From Methylophaga sp. (GTDB taxonomy: Bacteria; Pseudomonadota; Gammaproteobacteria; Nitrosococcales; Methylophagaceae), in assembly GCA_002733105.1 (NCBI GenBank), contig NVUI01000007.1, forward strand, positions 51,093 through 91,345: a DNA stretch of 40,253 bases, read 5' to 3'. The first letter of the stretch is position 1. Every line of letters starts with the position of its first letter. Shown here one piece after another: positions 1 through 8,522 of this stretch. The position numbers were made by a program, and so were the translations under genes. The notes under the pieces are model-generated. The model saw nothing but the letters and a program-made list of their open reading frames with translations. It made no database searches and had not been told where the DNA came from.

Positions 1-1600
1 TTTTTTTCTTGCAGGGCTTGGGTTAAGGCCTAAATCGTATGCCTACAGCGGCTTAGCAGTTGTTTTTTCTTTAGACACATTGCGTTTTACTGAGTATTTA
101 GCCAATGAAGGCGGCTCAACAAGAGCTATAACAACCTATGGATGGGGTGCGGTCATTTGGGGGTTGGCAATGTGTTTACTCTTATGGGCTAACGAAAAAT
201 ATGATTATGAAGAAAAACAGAAAATTGTAGAGAAAACAGGACAAAAACTAAAACAAAGTTATATTGGCGCCTTTTTGTTTTTTTTGTTACTGAGCCTAAG
301 TGTTTTCTGGGCAATTAGCGATAGGGTCAATGCCAGTGACAATGAACTATATAACCTTAAGCATTACGCTTTTAAAAAAGGAGATATTTGTCGGCTTCAA
401 CCTGAAGAATTTATAGAGCGAATACCATTAGACCGGCAACATGGGCCGCTAGAAATTGTGGTTGTGGACAAGACCAAAGACTATACTCGAGGCTCTATAG
501 CCAACCCTAAAAGGCTTGTTAGTGCCGGAATACCTTGGGTTAGATATCAGGGTGACTTTCATCTCGAAAAAGACAGCAATACAATCGTTATAGCTGAGGC
601 AGAGGCCACGCCGCCTTTTGCCACGATATTTGTGAAAGATATAAGAGAGGATGACGAAGATTATGTAGAAGTGAAGTTAGTTGAAACATCGGCCAATAAA
701 GTCATATTTGAACAACGTTGGAATTTCAAAACATATTTCAAAGCATGCCCAGATTATTATTTTCATTCGTGGAGAAATAGGCTTGATGTACCTAGTAGAA
801 TGTTATTTGAGGCACTTAACTTGCCCATAACAGAACCCGGTAGTAGAGCTGTTATTGCACCACAAGAAGCTAAAGAAATAGAAGTTAAGGTATCAAAATA
901 TGAGTTAAATTCAGAGCATCGAATCATAGCGACTATGCGAGGTAGAAATAAACAAAATGGAATAGAGTTCAATGACTCTTTCAAAATAAATAATCGAACT
1001 TATATAGGTAGGAGTGATTTAAGGAATCTATTGGTTCAGGATGGCCGGCTATATAAATACTCAATCAATAAGTCATCTGGTAAAAAGAAAGCGGCAGTCT
1101 ATATCAGAGAAATTTATCCAGATAGCTTTTCTACGCGTTGGTATGCTTCTGTGCCTGTAGAAGTTCCTGATGTGCTAATTGATAGAACAGGTATTTCCAA
1201 ATTAGTTGTTAAATCAATCCACGAAAAAAATGGCAAATTGTCGGTAACAGTAATTGATGTGATCGAAATGGAAAAGATTGATATTCAAGCATCAATAGAA
1301 ATGGATAAAGCTGTCAGAGCTATAAGCCCAGATATCAAAGTAAATTTAAATTCTAGTGATATATCAGTCCAAACAATTGAAGATTTGATAAAAAATAAAC
1401 GAACAAGCTATAAAAAAAAGGAACAAGAGACAAATAAAAGGAAATGTAATGATGCTGCTTGGTTAAAAAAGAAACAGGCAGAATTACAACTTAAAAAACA
1501 ACAAGGAAAGAACTTAAAAGATTGGGAAGAAAATAAGCTAAAAAGAGTAGTTAAGCCTGATCCGGAATCTAAATTCTGTAAAAAATATTTAAAGAGCTAA
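1..1600 (+). CDS. Membrane-anchored protein of unknown function (5' truncated by window)
   Basis: The ORF track starts at a TTG at 80, but the same frame is open back to base 2, so the true start lies left of the window. The visible part has three or more hydrophobic segments: one at the very start, one near VIWGLAMCLLLWA, and one in FLFFLLLSLSVFWAI. A soluble domain of about 400 residues follows, predicted outside the membrane, with a Lys-rich tail ending in a cysteine-containing KFCKKYLKS. I recognise no family. It is AT-rich like the rest of the island and is followed by the opposite-strand primase-helicase gene, so it is probably cargo of the mobile element. The coding call is firm because of its length and good codon structure; the function is unknown. 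Confidence 0.75.
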   Translation, partial: FFLAGLGLRPKSYAYSGLAVVFSLDTLRFTEYLANEGGSTRAITTYGWGAVIWGLAMCLLLWANEKYDYEEKQKIVEKTGQKLKQSYIGAFLFFLLLSLSVFWAISDRVNASDNELYNLKHYAFKKGDICRLQPEEFIERIPLDRQHGPLEIVVVDKTKDYTRGSIANPKRLVSAGIPWVRYQGDFHLEKDSNTIVIAEAEATPPFATIFVKDIREDDEDYVEVKLVETSANKVIFEQRWNFKTYFKACPDYYFHSWRNRLDVPSRMLFEALNLPITEPGSRAVIAPQEAKEIEVKVSKYELNSEHRIIATMRGRNKQNGIEFNDSFKINNRTYIGRSDLRNLLVQDGRLYKYSINKSSGKKKAAVYIREIYPDSFSTRWYASVPVEVPDVLIDRTGISKLVVKSIHEKNGKLSVTVIDVIEMEKIDIQASIEMDKAVRAISPDIKVNLNSSDISVQTIEDLIKNKRTSYKKKEQETNKRKCNDAAWLKKKQAELQLKKQQGKNLKDWEENKLKRVVKPDPESKFCKKYLKS

Positions 1601-1734
1601 TGTCTGCTTGTGGCACGTAAGCGACGGTTTACTCAAAAGTCATTATTAATTACATTTTTAGGCCATAAAATATACATTTTAACTACATACCCTATATTAT
1701 ATATAATAGGCTTCATAGTCAGAATGTATCCCAG

Positions 1735-4707
1735 TCAGACCAATCTGTAGTTATCGGGTAAGCTAAACATATCAATCGTGAAAAACTCATTCACATATAG
1801 CTTAATCGTAACGGGAGTTCCATTTCGTTTATCTTTTACGAATATTTCTTGAATTGTAAAATGTTCGTCCAACGTAATTTTATGATTACTAATAAGTTTA
1901 GGCTCAACACCTATTGCATCTGCCAGCTTTCCCACTTTAGCCATAACGTAGGTATCTTCCTTTATTTTCCACTCAATCTTATCAATCAATTCAATTGTGT
2001 TAGCTCGCCGCCTATCGTCAGGATCTTGAATTATCAACCTATCAATAACAACACGTTGCACCTCATTGGTAAATAAAAATAACTCCTTTGCTTCCTGTGT
2101 ATGTACCATCCGTAATCTATGCAATGCTTGCTCAGTTTCACCTCTACAAAAATGCTCGATCAATCCACTCATAATGGGATTGGCATAGTGAGGACGTGCT
2201 GTCTCATAATGAGGTTTGTCTTTTAAATTAAATATTTCTATATTGTTTTCAGTCACAAACTCAGAATCAAGATCATCACCAACGCGGAAACCATAATTTA
2301 ACATTCTAAACATGTTTTCAATTGCCGTATTACCAATAAAATGCCTACCAATCACATATAACTGCTCTACATCTTCAAAGCGATTTAAACCCCGTATATT
2401 GCCAAAATATCCACTTGCCACAACATTATTCAGCTTCCCTTTCAACTTACTAACAATATGACGATACGTAATAATGCCAATTTTTTTACCTTGCGAGAGC
2501 CTTGATATTTGCTTTGCTAATCGTTCAAGTTTTATGTCTGTTTCATCTTTAAAGTATGATCGGCTATAAGTTTTATACGCATATTGGGTAATCGATACTT
2601 TGCTACTTGGCTGAACATTAATCTGTTTAAAATTCTCATCAAACTTACCACCAAACACCTTACTAACCACTGCTGCATTGGCTGTAGCATCCAAGTACAT
2701 CATCGGGATATCATCAAACCTGCTCATTAATTTCTTTGGCTTGGCGACATAAAGCATGTCATTACTTACCCAAATACCATCATTTGTAATGTTTTCATCG
2801 TCATTTTGGGCATTCATTTGAAGTATCGGTTTAAATGCTGAGCAATAATTGATTCTTTCGGCAGGTATGTAATTTTTGATTATTTCATCTACATCTAGTG
2901 TGCTGTAATTTAAATTATCAAATGATGCATCATAAAGTTCTAACTGCCTCTCCTGCTCATGATAATCATCTATAAGCTGTTCTGCGTTATCATTAATAGC
3001 CTCACGCAAGGTTGTACCCATTCGCACCGTCGCCAGTATATTTTTTATACTCTCCGGCGAGCTATACATACCATAGGAGTCCGCCCCACTTTGACTAAGT
3101 ACTTGCCCAATAATATCTTCATCAACAATTAAATAATGCGTTTTATTTCGATGTTCATTCGGGCCAAAATTATCAGCATCAAATCCTCCAGCCCATAAGC
3201 TACTGTAGTTAAATAAATCATTGTGGGTAACAATTCTGATTAAAGGTGAAGCTTCAAACTGAGATACGTACTGACAGCCCACCCTTAATGGGCAATTGCA
3301 ACAAAAACGACTTATTTTCTTGTCAAATAACACCTTATCTTCTACAAGTAATGGGTGCTTACAATATGATCCTTCAGTGATTGCTACCTCACCATCAATA
3401 ATGTTCGCTTGATATCGTCCTTTGTAGTGCTGTATTAGTTTCTGGGTATTACCTTTTAACATCGCCTTTTTTTGTTTTTGCCTAAAATCTCCCCCTTCAA
3501 ACTGATACTGCTCACATAAACGGTTAAATTTATCTATATATTCCTCGGCTGTTTCGTGCGTTTTAACAAAAATGGTTACTCTTTTCCCACAACCCTTGAC
3601 GATAAATTCGTTAAACAAATACCGCTGGATAGTGTCGGTTTTACCAGCACCAGCAGTTATATTTACAAATACATCTTTTTTAGTTTCAAAAAAATCATCT
3701 ACTATTGCATTAAGTTTTTCAGTTGCATGTTCAGCAGGTATGAAATCGAACTCAAAGGTTGGCTTTAATTCAGTTATTTTCGGCTTACTATTTCGTCGTG
3801 GAGCAATGTAGCCATGCTTATGTGCAGTATAAAACAGTGATTTTATCGTGATGCCATTACTTGATGATGTTGCTTTTGTCCAATTATCTATTTGTTTGAT
3901 ATGTTTTTCTTGCGTGTTATCAGGTTTATTCCAATGTGATAGCAATAACCCTTTGACCTCTTGCTCATTAAGTACATTAAGCAATGCAAAGGTAACTTCC
4001 ATTCGCTCAGTATAGGAATAGTCTCGGGGTATATACGACAACGCTTTTTCTATGTCTTCATGATTGATTTTGTAGTTTTCAATATTACTAATCTGTTTTG
4101 CATTAACGACCTGTCTATCTTTCGTATTAAGGGCTACCTTTTTAGCAAAGAGCCAATCAGTCACTGAAACCGCCAAACAGTGCTCGTTATAATAACAAGT
4201 AGCATCAGAACCATAATAGCTACCCGCATTGATGTTTTTCATTGCCTTATCTAAGGTGATATCCAACGTGTTTTGGTATCTTTCGTGTAGATCTAAGTAA
4301 ACAAGAGCGTAGTCCTTTTTATCTTCTAGTTCGTCATCGGTATAGATGGCAAATTTTAATCCACCGCTTGGACTGTAAAAGCAAAATAATATTTCTGGTA
4401 ATACGATTAACTGCTGTCGAACAGCTTCAATATCCTTGTGTGGGTTATCTTTTTTATCTAAATCAAATAACACAACACCTGTTACCGTGTAGTTTTGAGA
4501 TAGCGCTCTAGTTTCAGAGATAATACAAGGGTTAAAAAATGGCCTGTTTTTCTTGGCTACTACCTTGTATTTTTCAGTTTTCACGTCATGTATCACATCA
4601 GACAAACTTACTGACTCAATATCATTAACCCGCCAAACATGAGGCATGCTGTAACATGTAATGGTGTGTTGTAGTGTGGTGGTTGAGGTTATTATGTGAA
4701 AATTCAT
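1735..4707 (-). CDS. AEP-type primase (BT4734/VirE-N-like) fused to an SF2, DinG/XPD-like helicase
   Basis: This 990-residue protein is probably the replication or processing enzyme of the mobile element. An N-terminal region (about 70-185) resembles the BT4734-like/VirE_N primase fold, with the acidic motif LFDLD at 80-84 and YSPSGGLKF at 111-119. Residues 215-300 look like a PriCT_2-type primase C-terminal domain. A helicase part follows: Walker A TAGAGKT (351-357), a cysteine set C449, C469, C470, C472, C478, a DinG/XPD-like RIVTHNDLFNY stretch (491-501), and Walker B LIVDED (526-531). Cysteines lying between the two Walker motifs match the iron-sulfur position of XPD/DinG helicases. The start at 4707 has AGGAG 10-14 bases upstream, inside the end of the preceding small ORF, so the two genes are likely coupled. 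Domain names rest on motif reading, not on a search. Confidence 0.7.
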   Translation of the reverse strand: MNFHIITSTTTLQHTITCYSMPHVWRVNDIESVSLSDVIHDVKTEKYKVVAKKNRPFFNPCIISETRALSQNYTVTGVVLFDLDKKDNPHKDIEAVRQQLIVLPEILFCFYSPSGGLKFAIYTDDELEDKKDYALVYLDLHERYQNTLDITLDKAMKNINAGSYYGSDATCYYNEHCLAVSVTDWLFAKKVALNTKDRQVVNAKQISNIENYKINHEDIEKALSYIPRDYSYTERMEVTFALLNVLNEQEVKGLLLSHWNKPDNTQEKHIKQIDNWTKATSSSNGITIKSLFYTAHKHGYIAPRRNSKPKITELKPTFEFDFIPAEHATEKLNAIVDDFFETKKDVFVNITAGAGKTDTIQRYLFNEFIVKGCGKRVTIFVKTHETAEEYIDKFNRLCEQYQFEGGDFRQKQKKAMLKGNTQKLIQHYKGRYQANIIDGEVAITEGSYCKHPLLVEDKVLFDKKISRFCCNCPLRVGCQYVSQFEASPLIRIVTHNDLFNYSSLWAGGFDADNFGPNEHRNKTHYLIVDEDIIGQVLSQSGADSYGMYSSPESIKNILATVRMGTTLREAINDNAEQLIDDYHEQERQLELYDASFDNLNYSTLDVDEIIKNYIPAERINYCSAFKPILQMNAQNDDENITNDGIWVSNDMLYVAKPKKLMSRFDDIPMMYLDATANAAVVSKVFGGKFDENFKQINVQPSSKVSITQYAYKTYSRSYFKDETDIKLERLAKQISRLSQGKKIGIITYRHIVSKLKGKLNNVVASGYFGNIRGLNRFEDVEQLYVIGRHFIGNTAIENMFRMLNYGFRVGDDLDSEFVTENNIEIFNLKDKPHYETARPHYANPIMSGLIEHFCRGETEQALHRLRMVHTQEAKELFLFTNEVQRVVIDRLIIQDPDDRRRANTIELIDKIEWKIKEDTYVMAKVGKLADAIGVEPKLISNHKITLDEHFTIQEIFVKDKRNGTPVTIKLYVNEFFTIDMFSLPDNYRLV

Positions 4708-4712
4708 ATCGT

Positions 4713-4994
4713 CTAAGCTCCTGTGTTACGTGAAAACTTAGTGATTGAAGACTTTACTTTTCCTTTGAGGAAATTGTCGCTGCCGGTCTTTTTTACGGAT
4801 CTGAGGCCAGCACTTTTTAAGTCAGCATAGAACTGTTCTATCAACGAGCAGGATACAAGAACGACGAGGTGGCTTTTAGTCTGGACATATTGCTTAATAT
4901 GTTGGCCTAAAGCATGGCTTTTGTTAGCACCGAAAAGTGCAGAAACGATATTTACAGTCGTATTGCTGTAATTAAAAATAGCATTAGAAGACAT
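4713..4994 (-). CDS. Small protein encoded upstream of the primase-helicase
   Basis: A 93-residue ORF with ATG at 4994 preceded by GGAG at suitable spacing. It ends 5 bases before the primase-helicase start, and its last codons contain that gene's ribosome-binding site, so the pair is almost certainly one operon. The sequence has a hydrophobic core (SHLVVLVSCSLIEQF) and a basic C-terminal tail (KKTGSDNFLKGKVKSSITK). I do not recognise the family. By position it could be a DNA-binding accessory or regulatory factor of the element's replication module, but that is inference. Confidence 0.55.
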   Translation of the reverse strand: MSSNAIFNYSNTTVNIVSALFGANKSHALGQHIKQYVQTKSHLVVLVSCSLIEQFYADLKSAGLRSVKKTGSDNFLKGKVKSSITKFSRNTGA

Positions 4995-5079
4995 GGATAC
5001 TCCAATAGTGTCTTCATAATATAGTTGTAACTCACGGGGTTCTTAGAAAATGGTGAGATTGCCCTCACACATTGTGTTA

Positions 5080-5109
5080 GTTTTAGTTGTTTTCAATTCG
5101 ACTAAAAAC
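5080..5109. promoter_or_regulatory. Inverted repeat in the divergent promoter region
   Basis: The arms GTTTTAGT (5080-5087) and ACTAAAAAC (5101-5109) are separated by 13 bases, in the region between the minus-strand primase operon (start 4994) and the plus-strand gene at 5223. There is no T-run, so a terminator is unlikely. An operator or a structured leader is possible. Confidence 0.3.
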
Positions 5110-5222
5110 AGCGGATATTTTAACATTTTTCAACTGATTTAACTACCCGACAGTATGACTCGACGGACAAGTTTAGTAATGGTAGAGTGCTAGTTGGAAA
5201 AATCATAAGGTCAGGATGAAAT

Positions 5223-5504
5223 ATGTTCAAAAAGCAGCCCATCTGTGAAGTATGTGGTGACAATGAAGCTACCTTCGTTTCATTAATCCCAGTCCAACCA
5301 AACTCAATGGATGGTAGTTGGAAATTTACGTGTGATTGCACGTCACAAATCGAAAAAAATCCCCTCCCGATTAACAAAATCTTTTCAAGCCCTACTGCTA
5401 CAGCTGAATGGTTAGAACACATGCGTGAAAAAAATTGGTTTAAGAAAGATGATTTCTTGGCGATGATGAACCGTTATCATGATTGGCAAGGTATAGAAAA
5501 ATAA
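5223..5504 (+). CDS. Small zinc-ribbon-like protein
   Basis: A 93-residue protein with an N-terminal CEVCGDNEA motif and a later CDC pair (TCDCTSQIEKN), a spacing that could make a zinc ribbon. No membrane segment is visible and the C-terminus is Trp/Tyr-rich (RYHDWQGIEK). The start at 5223 has AGGTCAGGA upstream. It diverges from the primase operon. The family is unrecognised; small zinc proteins like this are frequent island cargo. The overlapping minus-strand 100-residue ORF is treated as its shadow. Confidence 0.6.
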   Translation: MFKKQPICEVCGDNEATFVSLIPVQPNSMDGSWKFTCDCTSQIEKNPLPINKIFSSPTATAEWLEHMREKNWFKKDDFLAMMNRYHDWQGIEK

Positions 5505-5587
5505 ATCTCATGAGTGCACAAAAGTTTGCCGAATGAAGCGATTTATGACGGAATTGCAATAAATTACTTTTCTTACAATAAAACACT

Positions 5588-5665
5588 TTACTCAAGCGAT
5601 TCACCTTTATGCCAGCGATCCCACATCAGGGCTTTCTGACTTTCCGTGTAATAAATCCGTGGTCT
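5588..5665 (-). pseudogene. IS30-family transposase N-terminal remnant
   Basis: Too short for the ORF track. Read on the minus strand from about 5665, the frame encodes RPRIYYTESQKALMWDRW and then HKGESLE before a TAA. From memory this is the characteristic N-terminus of one branch of IS30-family transposases, where the ORF would normally continue for about 300 residues. No start codon remains and the catalytic domain is absent, so this is decayed insertion-sequence debris. The flanking stretch 5666-5931 has only short interrupted reading frames on this strand, consistent with a degraded region. No terminal inverted repeats were found. Confidence 0.5.
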
Positions 5666-5931
5666 TTATTGCATCTGCCTTTAGAAGACGTTCTTTTTCC
5701 GTCTTTATATCCGATGTTATAGGGTGAATGCCGAAAACAGCTTCTAAGTATATTTTAGTGGTAAGCCACTAATTCTTTGGACAAGACACCCAATATCTTC
5801 TCATAAATACTGCTTTTCCTTTTTTCAAGCTCGCAAAAATAATTGCCTTTAAAATTAAAGGCTCATGCCACCACTTAAACTAATTACTATACTTGTGTAT
5901 AAAACATCTTATTCATGATATCCCCTAAAAT
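5666..5931. other. Gene-free, apparently decayed stretch
   Basis: Between the IS30 remnant and the end of the 336-residue envelope gene there is no intact ORF above about 50 codons. Minus-strand fragments such as TKIYLEAVFGIHPITSD are open for 40-50 codons but lack a start and are interrupted. I read this as eroded coding DNA from an earlier insertion. Confidence 0.4.
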
Positions 5932-6942
5932 TTAGTTACTACATTTAAATAGAGCATCCATGTAAACAACTCCAGATATTTCAGCATTCTTTAAGCCTGC
6001 TCGAAATAGCTCAGCTTCCCATTTAGACATATTTTCATTTTTGTTCTGTTCGATACGGGTTAAATCATATGCCAGGTCTTTTCTGTCATCTTTAGAGGCC
6101 TTTATTGAGTTTTTATGTATAGTTACGTAAATACAACCACAATATTCTTTAAAATCAGCTCTGCCTTCACGTACCTTATCTTCGGTAATTTCGTTAGAAT
6201 TTATTAGTAGTGCCATAGACATTATTCTTTCACCTTTAGCTAAACATGCTTCATATGGTTTATTAAAAGGTCCAGATGTAACACTTCCAATATTTTCTTG
6301 AACAAATATGGTTTGGTTTGATTTTGCAGTTTTTACAGTTTGTTGCCTCTTTATTTCTCGGTCTCTTTGAAGTTTAGCTTCAATAATTTTATTTTCAGCT
6401 CGTATATCAGAGAATATCTCACTTACAGTTCGATCATCAGTATGATTTCCAGATTTATATTGCTCTATTAGTTCTTCAGCTTTAGCTAAATTAGCAATAG
6501 ATTTTTCAGAAGAATATTTCGGACGATTACGTTTAAGACTCGAAATGATACGAATTAATTTATTCCTAATTTCATGCCCATTCATAACATCAACCTGTTC
6601 TTCTGCATATCGACATCTTTTAGTTTTAAATTTCTCTGGGCAGTATTCCTCTGCCTCCTTAATATAGGGCTCTACCGTATATTTCATAGGAGCAACTTTT
6701 ACTGTTTTCTTAACATAGAAACGATGAATTTCATTATATCTGTCACTATTTTCACCACCATTTATAATATACCCATCACGAGTCATAGTTGGTGTTTCCT
6801 CATTTGGTGATTTCGTTTCTTTTTGTGGTGTACTTACTGTTTGAATAGCTTCCTTAACAACTTCATCTAATATTTTCCCGAGATCGAATCCAGCATAAGA
6901 TGGTGTAGATATTAAAATAGTTAAAAGTAATAATTTTTTCAT
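5932..6942 (-). CDS. Secreted or periplasmic protein of unknown function
   Basis: A 336-residue protein with a clear Sec signal peptide (KKLLLLTILISTPSYAG, cleavage likely after SYA). The mature part is hydrophilic, Lys/Glu-rich and helical, with cysteines in the pattern EEYCPEKFKTKRCRYAEEQ, then EACLAKGER, EYCGCIYV and a final FKCSN, suggesting disulfides. The start at 6942 has a GAGAAAG-type ribosome-binding site. A terminator (6968-6997) separates it from the two minus-strand genes upstream, so it probably has its own promoter or relies on readthrough. No family recognised. Confidence 0.6.
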   Translation of the reverse strand: MKKLLLLTILISTPSYAGFDLGKILDEVVKEAIQTVSTPQKETKSPNEETPTMTRDGYIINGGENSDRYNEIHRFYVKKTVKVAPMKYTVEPYIKEAEEYCPEKFKTKRCRYAEEQVDVMNGHEIRNKLIRIISSLKRNRPKYSSEKSIANLAKAEELIEQYKSGNHTDDRTVSEIFSDIRAENKIIEAKLQRDREIKRQQTVKTAKSNQTIFVQENIGSVTSGPFNKPYEACLAKGERIMSMALLINSNEITEDKVREGRADFKEYCGCIYVTIHKNSIKASKDDRKDLAYDLTRIEQNKNENMSKWEAELFRAGLKNAEISGVVYMDALFKCSN

Positions 6943-6967
6943 AATATTTTCTTTCTCAAAGTCTAAT

Positions 6968-6997
6968 AAAAAAGCCTCTGTATTTAAGAGGCTTTTA
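6968..6997 (-). terminator. Rho-independent terminator, usable in both directions
   Basis: The arms AAAAAAGCCTCT and AGAGGCTTTTATT form a GC-containing stem with a 7-base loop, flanked by A-runs and T-runs. On the minus strand it lies just after the 120-residue membrane gene that ends at 7022. Confidence 0.8.
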
Positions 6998-7021
6998 TTG
7001 GTGTAATTAAGTGCAAAAGAA

Positions 7022-7384
7022 TTATTTAGATAAAGGAAGCGTTACACTTAACTTTTTTTCTATCTCATCAATTTCACCATTTTCAGCCGATGTAACTTCA
7101 TAGCCCTTTGATACCAAACCTTGTACGTATATTTTGTTGTAAATGAATCCAAATATAATACCCGTCCAAAGAGGTATTGACTGTGGTGGCACAGTTGGCG
7201 CTACTGTCGTAACAAAAGCTCCGAACACAATAACAATTAGAAACATAATGATCGCCCATTTCCAATCACCACGTAAAAGTGGAACAAAAATAGTAAAAAA
7301 CAATGTTGTCCAAGAATATCCGACTGGTGCCTTTTTCATTTGATCTGTATGTTTACTTTTAAAGTGCAGTGTCTCTTTTGCCAT
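7022..7384 (-). CDS. Small inner-membrane protein (DUF2628/HrgC-like appearance)
   Basis: A 120-residue protein with two or three membrane segments (WAIIMFLIVIVFGAFVTTV and IPLWTGIIFGFIYNKIYV) after a hydrophilic N-terminus containing PVGYSWTTLFFTIFVPLLRG. The aromatic-rich SW-x-x-LFFxxFVPLLRGDWKW segment resembles DUF2628/HrgC-like small membrane proteins; this is a resemblance from memory only. The ATG at 7384 has GGAG upstream. It lies 45 bases after the SHOCT protein gene on the same strand, so the two probably form an operon ending at the 6968-6997 terminator. The function is unknown. Confidence 0.6.
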   Translation of the reverse strand: MAKETLHFKSKHTDQMKKAPVGYSWTTLFFTIFVPLLRGDWKWAIIMFLIVIVFGAFVTTVAPTVPPQSIPLWTGIIFGFIYNKIYVQGLVSKGYEVTSAENGEIDEIEKKLSVTLPLSK

Positions 7385-7429
7385 TACATCTATCTCCTAA
7401 AAATATTTTGTAGTAGTTATCAAAAATAG

Positions 7430-7978
7430 CTATGACTCTAATAGCTGTTTCTTTTGCAGGTTAAATTCATTAAGTGTAAGAATTCCTCTATCCTTCATTG
7501 ATGCTAGTTGCTCTAGTTCATCCATAAGCTCCTTTGTTGATGTTGATGGAATATTATTTGATACAGATATTTGATTTACTTCTTGGGCTGTTGCTTTAAA
7601 TGCCTGTTTAAAATATTTGATTGGGTTATCTTTTGAGCTGAAATTGAGAACAGCGGCACATAGAAAAAAAACCATGAACACACCTGTTAAAAAACCCAAT
7701 ACACAGAAAAACCACGCCAACTTACCGAGCTTAACTGTCCCTTTTGCATTCAGTAAAAGCTGGCCATTTTGTATCCTTATTTTAGCTTCTGCCTCAACAA
7801 CACCCCACTCCCACATCCCTTTTAAACCACTACTAATCTTTACATGGTCAGAGTTGATATTAACGCTATCATCATCATAATAATTTACTAAATGAGACTG
7901 AAACATCTTCAGTATTTCTTCTTCAGTAATGGTGTTATTAGTTAATACTTCTGCTTCATGTACCTCAATAAAGGCCAT
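7430..7978 (-). CDS. Membrane protein with C-terminal SHOCT domain
   Basis: A 182-residue protein. The N-terminal half looks like a small beta-rich domain (MWEWGVVEAEAKIRIQNGQ, a pleckstrin-homology-like or DUF pattern). A hydrophobic stretch (LAWFFCVLGFLTGVFMVFFL) forms one or two membrane passes. The C-terminus ELEQLASMKDRGILTLNEF followed by KKQLLE is a standard SHOCT motif, an oligomerisation or anchoring module. The ATG at 7978 has AAGGAAG upstream. The gene diverges from the XRE regulator across a 97-base region with two palindromes, so it is a likely target of that regulator. Confidence 0.7.
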   Translation of the reverse strand: MAFIEVHEAEVLTNNTITEEEILKMFQSHLVNYYDDDSVNINSDHVKISSGLKGMWEWGVVEAEAKIRIQNGQLLLNAKGTVKLGKLAWFFCVLGFLTGVFMVFFLCAAVLNFSSKDNPIKYFKQAFKATAQEVNQISVSNNIPSTSTKELMDELEQLASMKDRGILTLNEFNLQKKQLLES

Positions 7979-8027
7979 AACAACTTCCTTGAACTGTTTG
8001 TAAATAGCAATATATTTAAGCTCAATT

Positions 8028-8060
8028 ATATTCTAATTTCGAATATCTTGTAAGCACAAG
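8028..8060. promoter_or_regulatory. Adjacent palindromes in the divergent XRE/SHOCT promoter
   Basis: Two inverted repeats abut: ATATTC-N7-GAATAT (8028-8046) and CTTGT-N4-ACAAG (8047-8060). They sit immediately upstream of the XRE-type regulator start at 8076 and between divergent genes. This is the usual place for an autoregulatory operator. Confidence 0.5.
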
Positions 8061-8075
8061 CATATTAGATTGGAT

Positions 8076-8339
8076 ATGATAAAACCCAAATCAATATACG
8101 ACCCCCTATACAACAGCTTTATTAAACGACTTGTTCAAGAACGTAAGCGACTTAATTTATCCCAAGTAGAAGTTGCCGATCGTTTGCAGATGACTCAATC
8201 TGATGTATCAAAAATAGAAAATAATGAGCGAAGGTTAGATATTTTAGAGTTGAAAAATCTACTCGCTATTTATCAACTAAATGAAAATATTGAGCTTAAA
8301 AAGGCTCTAAAGAATTTCTTTGATCTAGATATCAAATAG
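8076..8339 (+). CDS. XRE-family helix-turn-helix transcriptional regulator
   Basis: About 87 residues. An HTH_3 domain covers roughly residues 16-70: RLVQERKRLNLSQVEVADRL, then MTQSDVSKIENNERRLDILE, with recognition helix around QSDVSKIENNERR. The ORF track begins at a TTG at 8070; the ATG at 8076 is preferred, although the ribosome-binding site is weak in either case. It is a cytoplasmic DNA-binding protein of the small phage- or island-repressor type. It probably represses itself and the divergent SHOCT operon through the palindromes at 8028-8060. It is convergent with the small gene pair ending at 8404. Confidence 0.85.
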   Translation: MIKPKSIYDPLYNSFIKRLVQERKRLNLSQVEVADRLQMTQSDVSKIENNERRLDILELKNLLAIYQLNENIELKKALKNFFDLDIK

Positions 8340-8403
8340 CATATCCATAAAGGCTACAAGTGGCATCTACTGATATCATTACCCCCTACTAACCAATGTG
8401 GAA

Positions 8404-8518
8404 CTAAGTTGATAATTGCTGATTTAATGCCTGCCTAATCACATTAGATACAGTTTCACTGTTTTAATGCTTCCAGTAGTTCAGGACTAATTCTAAAAGC
8501 ATATATTTTCTTATTCAT
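8404..8518 (-). pseudogene. Frameshifted ribbon-helix-helix (CopG/Arc-like) regulator
   Basis: Not in the ORF track. From the ATG at 8518 the minus strand reads MNKKIYAFRISPELLEALKQ and then a stop. In the +1 frame, starting just before that stop, it continues SETVSNVIRQALNQQLST and ends with TAG at 8404. Together these make the strand and both helices of a short ribbon-helix-helix protein. One extra base in an A-run (TTAAAAC) explains the break. The inter-helix turn is shorter than in CopG, so a small deletion is also possible. It starts 4 bases after the end of the 74-residue gene, as in a two-gene regulatory or toxin-antitoxin-like operon. Confidence 0.5.
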
Positions 8519-8522
8519 TAGT

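Noticed and set aside
5120-5422. 100-residue minus-strand ORF
   Set aside because: Antisense shadow of the zinc-ribbon gene at 5223-5504, with no ribosome-binding site.
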